Assembly: GCF_018446385.1 (NCBI RefSeq)
Contig: NC_056005.1
Location: forward strand, 60,548,239 to 60,612,238
DNA length: 64,000 nucleotides
DNA from: Zingiber officinale
Lineage: Eukaryota > Streptophyta > Magnoliopsida > Zingiberales > Zingiberaceae
Reading direction: 5' to 3'
Under the pieces are notes generated by a model that saw only the letters and a program-made list of their open reading frames with translations, searched no databases and was not told the DNA's origin. Below are positions 54,832-64,000 of the stretch, piece by piece. The position numbers were made by a program, and so were the translations under genes. The first letter of the stretch is position 1. Each line of letters opens with the position of its first letter.

Positions 54832-56745
54832 ATGGCTTTCAATCCTCTTGTTGTTATTTTAAAAGGAAATAAACTTACTGATCCAAATTATATTGATTGG
54901 AAACGAAACTTGGGCATTGTCTTCATTGTTGAAGAATATAAGTTCGTACTTCTTGAGGTCTATCCTAGCATGCCTAATAAGGACTCTAGTGAAGAGGAGA
55001 TATAGAGACATAGGAAATGGGTCAAGGCAGATGAGATGACGCGGTGTTACATTTTGGCTTCTATGTCAAATGTGCTACAACATCAGCATCAGACCCTACC
55101 CACTGCTTATGACATAATGCTTCAATCTCAAGGAACTCTTCGGACAACAGAATCAGGATGCCAGGTAGGAGAACAATAAAGGTATCTTATTCATTAATTG
55201 TTGAAACATGTTTAACGGTGTTATCTATCAGTACCTGATGTGTAGATATGTGAGCCACTGATCATGTTTGCAATTCATTACCGGGGTTGCAGGAAACCCG
55301 ATGACTACAAGAATGGAAAATCACCGTCTACATGGGAAATGCTACGAGAGTGGCGGCTATTGCAGTGGGAGATGTTTATTTATCTTTTGATAGGAATAAG
55401 ACTTCGATTTTGAGAAATTATCTTTACGTACCATGTTTTAGAAAGAACTTGATTCAGTTTCTAAATTATTTATGGATGGATATTCTATTTCTTTTGATGA
55501 CAATGTGGTTGTTAAGAAAAATAGGGTGGTTATCTGTTCAGGTGTGTTGGTTGGTAATTTGTATACTCTTAATCCAATAACTCCCACGATGCAACAAATG
55601 GAAATTAATAACACATCTTCTAATAAGAGAAAGTAACCTTCGGAAATGAATCAAACATATCTTTGACATCTAAGGTTGGGTCATATTAACTTGAGTAGGA
55701 TTCAAAGGTTAATAGCCGATGGACCTTTGAGTTCATTGGTAGTAGAAAACTTTTCGACCTGTGAGTCTTGCTTGGAAGGAAAAATGACCAAGAGGCCTTT
55801 TAAGGCAAAGGGGTATAGAGTCAAAGAAGTGCTGGAATTGGTTCATTCTAATTTGTGTGGGCCTATGACTATCCAGGCAAGAGGTGGTTTCGAATATTTG
55901 TCTCTTTTATAGATGATTATTCGAGATATGGGTACATTTACTTGATGCGCCGCAAGTCTGAATGCTTTGATAAGTTCAAAAAATACAAGGCTGATGTGGA
56001 GAAGCGTCATGGTAAAAGTATCAAGACACTACGATTTGATCATGGTGGAGAGTACCTCTTAGGAGAGTTTAGGAGTTACTTATCAAAGGCTGGGATTCAA
56101 TCCCAATTGCCTGCACCTGGTACACCCCAACAGAATGGTGTGGCAGAATGAAGGAATATGATTCTTATGGAAATGGTTAGATCAATGATGAGTTATTCAG
56201 AATTACCAAATTCATTTTGGGAATATACTCTGAAAACGGCGGCGTACATTCTGAACTTGGTACCTTCTAAGTCAGTACCCTCTACTCCCACAGAATTGTG
56301 GAATGAGCGTAATTCTAGTTTGAAACATATTCGGATTTGGGGTAGTCCAGCACATGTGCTGAAGGGAGACGTTGATAAGTTGGAATCATGTACAGAAGTT
56401 CACTTGTCGGTGGGATATCCTAGAAGAACGAACGGTGGTTTGTTTTATAGTCCTAAAGATCAGAAGGTCATTGTTAGCACCAATGCCCGATTTTTAGAAG
56501 AGGACTATGTAATGAACCACAAGCCCATGAGTAAAATTATTCTTGTGGAAATAAGAGAGGGCACTTCTACTTTAGTACCAACTGTACAAGATAAGATACC
56601 ATAAGTAACTTCAACACGCGTCACAAATGATGCACAATTACAGATAGTGCCTCGTCGTATTGGGAGAGTTGTTAGGCAACCTGATAGATTCATGTTTTTG
56701 GGAGTCTTCGGACTTGATCCCTGGTGAACATGAAGTTGATCCCTA
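54832..56745 (+). pseudogene. Copia-C gag-pol remnant
   Basis: It starts at the same Met as Copia-B gag (MAFNPLVVILKGNKLTDPNY). A stop follows near 55012, then a deletion of about 0.5 kb at roughly 55160 joins mid-gag to the end of gag, removing the capsid C-terminus and zinc knuckle. The protease remnant and integrase pieces (CESCLEGKMTKRPFKAKGY; LRFDHGGEYLLGEF; PQQNGVAE then a stop) lie in shifting frames to 56604. Copia-D cuts it at 56745 before RT. It is more decayed than Copia-B. Confidence 0.85.
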
Positions 56746-58919
56746 TGTTAGGATGTAAACAAAAAGCCTAGCTTTTGGTATAAACATTTATCTAGAAATA
56801 AGAATCACATTGGTCAAATGTCTACATTTATGATAAATGTAGTTATTCAATTAATTTATATTGTAGATAACATGGTGTGTGGTGTCACACACAGAGGATC
56901 ATATTATCAGTACCTTATAAATTATAAACAGTAGCTCACGACCAAGATGGAAAGGAATAAACCATTGGAAGGTCGTAGTGTAATTAGGTATTAGTTTATC
57001 TTAACTATATAATTACACTAGTACACTTAGAGTGTATTGAGTAGGACCATTAGAGGTCGTTTCTTTTATACTGACTTTATAAAGGAACAAAGACCTCAGT
57101 TATTATGGAAGTGTGTGCTCTTAATCCTAATATAATATCAAGCACATATATTTGATATTTATTTCTTTAATTTATCAATGGGTGAGATTTAGTTCGATAA
57201 ATCAATAAGCCCGATAAGTTGGGAAATGATATCACTTATAGTGTGTGTTGTTGATTATAGAAGGAAATTGTGTCCTAGTAATCTAGGTTGAGAATGCCCC
57301 CAAGAGGAGCTCATAAGGATTGTCATGTTAAACCCTACAGGTGGACTTAGTCCGACATGACGATAAGGTTGAGTGGTACTACTCTTGGACTAAGATATTA
57401 ATTAAATGAGTTGTCAGTAACTCACTTAATTAGTGGACATTCGACATCTTAAACACAGGGAGACTAATACACTCATAATAAGAAGGAGTCCAAAAAATGT
57501 AATTTGGGATTGGTGCGGTAGTTCAATAATAGTTCTCTAGTGGAATGAATTATTATTGATAAAATTAAGTTGTGTGTTCGGGGCGAACACGGGATGCTTA
57601 ATTTTATCGGGAGACCAAAACCAATTCCTCCTCTCGGTCCCTATCGTAGCTTCTTAATTATAGAGTACTATACCCACCTATACCCACCTTCTTACCCATT
57701 TTATAGGGGCCAGCCAAGCTAGCTTGGAGACCAAGCTAGGGCCGGCCATGGCTTGATTCATGGGTGATTTCATGTGGCCGGCCCTAGCTTGAACTCAAGC
57801 TTAGGTGGCCGCCCTATTAAAATAAAAAGGAATTTTAATTTTAAAATTTTTCTTATGTGGATAACATGATTTAAAAGAGAGTTTAAAAATTTAAATCTTT
57901 CCTTTTATAAGATTGTACAAAAGATTAAGAGAAGAGCTAAATCTCTTTCCTTATTTGTAGATTAGAAGGTTGATTTTAATTTTTGGTAAAAACTTTCCTT
58001 TTAATTATGTTCATGATTTAAAAGAAAGTTTAAAAATTAAAAATTCTCTTTTATTAGTTTATACAAAAGATTAAGAAAAGATTTAATATCTTTCCTTATT
58101 TGTAGATTGAAAGGAGACTTTAATTTTTAGAGATAACTTTCATTTTTGAAAATTATCCACATGTTTAAAAGAAATATTTTAATTTATAAAATTTCCTTTT
58201 TATTAACCAATCATGAAGGGATTAAAATTATTGGAGAAATTTTTTATAAATTTCTGGAAACAAATTAGGAAGTTTTATTTTTTGTTTTAATTAAAACTCT
58301 CCTTGTTTTGGGGAAAGAGGTGGCCGACCATTGTAATTCAAAAAAGAAAATTGTTTTAATTAAAATAATTTTTCTTTTTCATGGCAAAGGAATTAAGAAA
58401 ATTTTTATTTAAATTTCCTTATTTGCCAAGATCAAGGATTATAAAAGAGGGGGTAGACGTGCCTTCATGGTGAACAACTCTATTCTTTTTCTTCCTCTCT
58501 TTTCTTCCTAGGTGTGGCCGACCCCTAGAGTTCCCCCTTCCCCTTCTCTCTTTTCCTTCTTGTGGCCGAGACTTCATCACCTCTTGGAGACATAGAAGTG
58601 GCCGGATCTAGCTTGGAGAAAAGGAGAGAAAGGAGGCTTGTTTCTTGCATCCCTTGGAGCTTGGTTGGTGGAAAAAGTTCTTCATCCTTTGGAAGTTTTT
58701 GCTTGGCCGAAACTTGAAGGAAGGAAGAAGAAGGCGCCTTGGTGGTTCTCATCTCGGAAGATCATTGCCCACACAATATCCGAGGTTAGAAGAGGAATAC
58801 GGTAGAAGATCAAGAGGTCATTGAAAGTTCACAAAGAAAGGTATAACTAGTAATTATTTCCCGCATCATACTAGTTTTATTTCTTTGTAAAAATACCAAA
58901 TACAAGAGGCATATGATTC
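56746..58919 (+). mobile_element. Copia-D 5' LTR, main part
   Basis: Shares 'gaatcacattggtcaaatgt', 'agctcacgac.aagatgga' and 'gcccccaagaggagctcataa' blocks with the Copia-B LTR. A TATA box, TATAAAAG, is at 58440-58447. Hairpins lie at 57719-57739 and 57783-57804. L4 enters after GATTC (58915-58919). No supported gene inside. Confidence 0.85.
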
Positions 58920-61900
58920 TGTCACGCCCCCAAAGGAGTCTCTGTTAGACAAAAATCCGACAGCATCTCCCTTGTACCGGTGACAATCTGAAGCATCCAT
59001 ACAAGCAAAATACATCAGCCACATGCGGCTGGAATATTTATATACACAACCACGCAGTTATAATAACAACCCACTCGGCTGGAATGAAACAATCACAACC
59101 ACACAGTTATATATAAAACAACCCACACGGCTGTACTAAAACACAGCGGAAAAACGAAAGAAAGCCCACACAACACAAATAAATACAATGCATGCCGGCA
59201 CGGCTTAAACATAAATACAAAACCAAAATCACAAGATAGCCACATGGCTATACACAAATACAATGCCAAAAATAATAAAAGAATATACAAAAGAAAACAA
59301 GCACGGTCTTCGGATGTGACGTAGGACTTGGCAGACAGGATACTCCGAGCGACCTCCAACCATCTACCTGAAAACATAAGGATATACATGCGGTGGTGAG
59401 TATAGGTAACTCAGCGGGTAATAGACAAGATAGTGCATGGTCGATAAACAAACATGGAGATCACAAGTATACAGTCTCAGTAGGGAAATAAAGAACATGA
59501 TCATACTATCATAATCAATGCATCTGAACATACCTGACGTAATAGCCAGACATAATCACAACTGACATACAAACTGCACCAAACCACTACTGACATAATG
59601 GCAAATACATACCCAATCTGAAATCGACGTAAGGTACAAAGATCAGTAAACTCACTGGATTTGCAACAGACATACCCGTGACACCTGTGCAATATAAATA
59701 CGACTGCATATACATGTAAAATAAATGACATGTATGCAGCATGACAACCATTTGCAACAAGCATATTTCAAACAAGTGCAACAACCACAATCACATGCAA
59801 CTAGTATCTACTAGGCATGTATGCAAATATACATCCACCGATGCACCGCGCATCATATGCAAATGTGTATGCATGCTCCATGGTCACCCCGACACCTCTC
59901 TAGACACCACGACCCTAGTATGGCTGAGAGGCTTGGGTCCGTGACAAACCGTACAAACCTCATGCACGTAACTGCTATAAAGCGACTGAGGCGACAGTAT
60001 ACTATGTAGTTATCTAACTACATAGCTAAGGGTCCCTGACCACTCACAACTCGAGCCCTCTGACTACTGTACCCTCAAGATCCACTACTCCAGAGTGGTC
60101 GAGGCTGACAGAGTAAAAATACTGAGCAGCTGAGTAAGCGCGACAGGACATAGCTCCACTCCCAGCTACCACTCTCCATCAGTGGTAGAGTGGACAGCTA
60201 TGAAAACTGACAACCCTCTCAACTACAAAGGAGATGATAGTCGTCAGTATGCAATGAATGATGAACATGATATATATATAATCATGATACAGACACCGTC
60301 ATCATCCATGCAAACTCTAACTCTACATAAGCACTCCACGTCATGAATATAATCGTCATGATAAATCCACACATCTCACCAAACACATGTACACAACTAC
60401 ACACGTATAATCAACCAAAAATCTCCAATAATCCCACTGGACACATATGCACAGAACGTAAGTACAATCACCATGTATCCTCCAATAATAAACACATCAG
60501 ACACGTGTATAAACCACAAACATACAATCAACACAACCCCTCTAAAAGTACATAACCAAACACGTGTGTACATACAACATGCAAATGTAGGGTCAACATG
60601 ATGACTCCTAAAACACTTACCAAGCTACATACAATCAACATTATATGCATAAATCAGCATGATAAATCCAACCACTCGACAATCCCTACAATACATACTC
60701 TACACGCGTAATCACAACAGAGTAGAAATCAACAGTAGAGACTGTATATGATATAACTAGGACATCTCAAAGATCAAGCATAAGTATCAAGCAGGAAGGC
60801 AACCAACAGATACGATATAAGGAAAAGCAGCCTAAACCATCACATAATAGCAATGCACTAAGATCAAGAAAAACTACATAGAGACTAAGGAATAAATACC
60901 TGCCTTAAATCTGTCAATCGTGATAAAATAAATCCCACATCGTGATGATCGTCCCATATCCAAAATCCTGCATAAATCAACATATATATATTATTGTTTA
61001 GCTGATCACATAATCAACAACTAACCAAACCCAAAACCTAATCCTACCTTGATTAGGTAATCAAGGTAGATTCCACCTAAAGATCCAATTAGATGATAAA
61101 TTCATCCTTACTCCACAAATTAATCCCTAAATCCTCACAAATTTATTACTAATCAAAACTCATTACATCATCCAACAACTCCAATAATCCTCAATCTGCA
61201 TAATTAACACATCTTAAATCCAATTCACATAAATCATCATCAATCAAACACTAATCCAAACTCATCATAAATCCTTCTAAACCCACTAATCACAATTTAT
61301 CCAAACAAACCCAGATCACGAAATCTCCAACATAATACAATACAAATCCTTATCAACCTACATCTCAATTGATTTCCTTAATTCTCACTAATCAAATCTC
61401 CTTATAACTCCTTCAATCTTTCCAAACATAACCTACCAGCCATTAATTAATCCAACACAAGAGCATCCAACTACAACGAATCCCTCTATAGGCTTCCATG
61501 TGCTCTAAACTAAACATGATCTAATATCCATTAACAACACTGATAGAACAGAGCAGTAATAGAAGGATCTAGAGATACATCACCAAAGGAAACTCACCTA
61601 AATTGATCCCCACCTCTTCAATCGAGCCCCCCACAGCTACTAGAAGTGAAGAGACAGTGAATGACAACAGGGAAAGTCCACAATCCATGCCTTTCTCTAT
61701 TCTAAAACAAGAAGAACAAGAAATCAACCGGGCAATCTATTCCTCACCAAAAATCCAACAACAAGAATAGCACCAATTACCTCTTTCTCTTCAGTCACTG
61801 GTGTTGATCACAGATCCGACGAAGAACGTGATCCCTAATGGAGCTGTGGTGGCCAAAACCAAGAAATCTTCCACCTTCAAACCCAAAACTGCCAAATCAA

Positions 61901-62542
61901 CACCTCCCAAAGATCACCTACTCAAATCATAACCTAGGTAGATCTCTTACCTTCAAGATTCCACTAGGGCACAGCGCCACCAAAGGAAGAGGAGGAAATC
62001 GAGTGAAGATTTGGCGCTGAGGCTTACGGGAAATCAAGGAAGAATAAGATAGCTCACCCTTGATGCTCTGGAAATAGATCTACACCGGCGATCGTCGGTG
62101 TCGGTTCGTCCCCGTGAGAAAACAGAGAGATCAGAGCGAGAAGAAGGGCTTCGGTTGGACCTGAGCTTGAGGGTCAATGATTGCAGAGGGAGATCGCCGG
62201 AGCTAGAGCCTCACTCTCATCGGCGTCGCTCATCCGCGAGGGAGGTCGGAGAAGGAAGGGAGGCCGGGGAAGGAAGGAGAGGAGGAAGGATCGGCGTCGG
62301 GTTTGTGGGGAAACGACGCTTGGGAAAGGAATTAAAGGAAAAGAAAATAATTTATAATTATAAACATTTCCTCACCTAAACGGGTATCCCAAACAAGCCT
62401 TATCTGTACCCGAAATTGATCCCCTCAAAACTCATCTTACGAGCTCTAAAAAATTCCCAGAAAATTTCTAAAAATTTCAAAAAAACTCTATAAGGCTATT
62501 TCCCAAATAACCCTATCTATTTTAATTTTCCGATATCTTATA
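58920..62542 (-). mobile_element. L4: solo LTR of the Gypsy-G family
   Basis: 3623 bp, TGTCACGCCCC to ..GATATCTTATA, with perfect GATTC duplications at 58915-58919 and 62543-62547. It follows the full Gypsy-G 3' LTR from end to end: the same tip, 'cagcatctccc.tgtac', a GC-rich middle (59880-60190), 'cctgcctt.aaat', 'tatatatattatt.tttagct', an end block with 'tcctcac.t.a..gggtatcccaaa.a.gcctta', and 'aaaaattcccagaaaatttct'. No primer site or pol. Open frames inside are not supported. Confidence 0.88.
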
Positions 62543-62547
62543 GATTC

Positions 62548-62990
62548 TATATTTCGAATTAGTTTTCGATGTTGTGTTCTTTTGTTTTCTTTTCGAACTT
62601 GTGCTTCGATTATTCTTTTTGGTTAACCTAGAGTCATTTAAGGAAATTAAATATTAACTTTCCTTAAAAGGCTTTGTCTAGACGGTGGTGGTTGCTCCCA
62701 TATCTAAGAAGGCCATGTGCCTCGCCATGTAGTCCTGGAAGCCAAATTTGGAAATTAATATTTAATCAACTTTGTGACCTAGGTGATTTGGATTGAACGT
62801 GTTAAGTTCCGCAGGAGATCCAAATCTAAACCTAAAAGAATATATAAGTTAAACTTGGGATCAAACGTATTAAGTTCCGCAGGCGATCCAAGTTTAATTT
62901 AAAAGAACACATGGTAGCTAGGAAAGGTTCAGATCTTGTACAAAATTTTTGTACAGAGGAACCATTAGGTTTTCCGAGTAGCAACCAACA
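62548..62990 (+). mobile_element. Copia-D 5' LTR, last part
   Basis: Continues the LTR and matches 30600-31039 ('ggctttgtctag.cggtggtgg', 'gtgttaagttccgcaggagatcc' pieces). Ends GCAACCAACA. Confidence 0.88.
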
Positions 62991-62992
62991 AT

Positions 62993-63004
62993 TGGTATCA
63001 GAGC
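62993..63004 (+). other. Copia-D primer-binding site
   Basis: TGGTATCAGAGC two bases after the LTR end. Confidence 0.9.
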
Positions 63005-64000
63005 TTGGGTTTTGCCTCTATGTATTTGGTATTAGTTTAATTATGCACATGTCATACATAATTTAGGCAGGATAATAGTAGGATGTGCTAACTTTGTGGA
63101 TGCAGGATCCAACTATTATGACTTATAGATATTGTGTGTGTGATTGGACCCTTGTACATGTCAAGGGTATTTTATTGTGTATGCATGATTGTATTATAAA
63201 ATACAGCAGGAGCTGTATTTAGTTTTATTAGGAATTTATTTTTTGATCTAGTTACATGTACATTCCTTTTATGGAATATAGGATCGATGGATGTAAATTT
63301 TATTTTATGTTCGATCTAGTTTACATGTACATTCCTTCGAGGAATATAGGATCGAAAAATGTAAAATTCTATTTATGTCGCGGATTGAATCTTGCAAGGC
63401 ATGGAACCTTTTGAGGACCAAAGGCGTAGCGGAACAAGGAGCAAGATGGATGCGACAACTAGACCCGGTGGCGGTGGCCAAAGATGGCAGCAGCTAGGGT
63501 TGGCGACACATGGAGGACAACAATAGATAAAAGCCATAATAGTTGAAAATTAGTTTTTCTATTTATTGCTTTTTATGCTGTGTTGTGTGTGCTTGTTAGT
63601 ATGCATGCTAAGTAGGCTAGCATAGTCAAAATTCCTCACTTTAAATAACTAAGTGGGAGAGGGATTTATTTTTTAAATAAATTCCACGGTCTCCATTACT
63701 GGTTTATAAGTGATGCAACAAGATTGCGCGTTGACTCTGAGTGTCTTCCTCCATATCGGATGAGCTTGTTTGCGGATCACTAGCTTAAACTTCCATTTTG
63801 GATGACTATAGGAAGTTAATTAAGAGCGTGTGATCTTCCCCATCGGAAGGGGCACAATCTTATTAATGGACTTAGTGTCAAGTAATGATATACACTTAGG
63901 CACGTCTAATAGTATCCTCCCCATCGGAGTCACTGCTATTATTTGTGTGACCGAAAAAACCAACTATTAATTTGTCAAATAAATAGGTTGACAAGATAAT
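63005..64000 (+). mobile_element. Copia-D leader
   Basis: Homologous to 31054-32060. It differs by a tandem duplication of about 70 bp at 63246-63365 ('tagttacatgtacattcctt' then 'tagtttacatgtacattcct'), where Copia-B has one unit. No coding sequence before the window ends. Confidence 0.7.

Larger units (their letters stand above)
56746..64000 (+). mobile_element. Copia-D: LTR and leader, continues beyond the window
   Basis: Its 5' LTR starts TGTTAGGATG at 56746 inside Copia-C pol and ends CAACCAACA at 62990, interrupted by L4 (58920-62542). Without L4 the LTR is about 2.6 kb. It belongs to the Copia-B/C lineage. A primer site and leader follow. Gag would begin about 60 bases beyond the right edge, judging from Copia-B spacing. 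Confidence 0.85.

Overview
The window is plant nuclear heterochromatin. It consists almost entirely of LTR retrotransposons inserted into one another, and I see no intact host gene. The plant assignment rests on Ty1/copia and Ty3/gypsy chromodomain polyproteins, primer sites matching the plant initiator tRNA-Met 3' end, a CACTA transposon with a 3-bp target duplication, and a captured piece of a plant-type ELMO-domain gene with its introns. The long GC-poor LTR families look monocot-like. Zingiberales is only a guess, and the species cannot be fixed from the sequence. The names Copia-S, A, B, C, D, X, Gypsy-G and LTRs L1-L4 are labels used only in this annotation.

Layout from left to right. 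1-1118 is the 3' end of a large gypsy-type LTR (L1), followed to 1875 by a fragment of a SIRE-type copia LTR. 1964-4425 is a copia LTR plus leader (Copia-X). 4743-52222 is one old SIRE-like copia on the minus strand (Copia-S) pulled apart by insertions: L2 (5971-9165), Copia-A (9346-22938), L3 (24429-28066) and Copia-B (28691-48846). Copia-A itself holds a CACTA element (13042-17501), which holds a small hAT-like element (13261-13726) and the ELMO fragment. Copia-B holds a complete Tekay-like chromovirus, Gypsy-G (36918-47272), in its 3' LTR. 52223-56745 is a decayed Copia-C. Copia-D begins inside it at 56746 and runs off the right edge; its 5' LTR holds solo LTR L4 (58920-62542). Most insertions are bounded by readable target-site duplications: CAACA (Copia-A), ACC (CACTA), GTTGA (L3), GTATT (Copia-B), GCGGT/TCGGT (Gypsy-G) and GATTC (L4).

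The gag, protease, integrase, reverse transcriptase and RNase H genes are recognisable in Copia-S, A, B, C and Gypsy-G, but every polyprotein is broken. Most premature stops are of C-to-T or G-to-A type, as expected for silenced, methylated elements.

The most unusual signal is not a gene. Four LTR or leader segments at the left end carry arrays of short palindromes arranged in pairs with fixed spacing. ATCGAT pairs lie exactly 12 bp apart in two unrelated elements and share a 30/52/52-bp higher rhythm. GGTCGAYCGATC pairs and GGCGCC pairs lie exactly 21 bp apart in the same slot of two related SIRE-type LTRs. Also notable are gypsy-type LTRs with 8-9 unit arrays of nucleosome-sized (143-148 bp) repeats, hairpins in the copia LTRs whose stems differ but still pair, and a 1657-bp deletion that made the two LTRs of Gypsy-G unequal.
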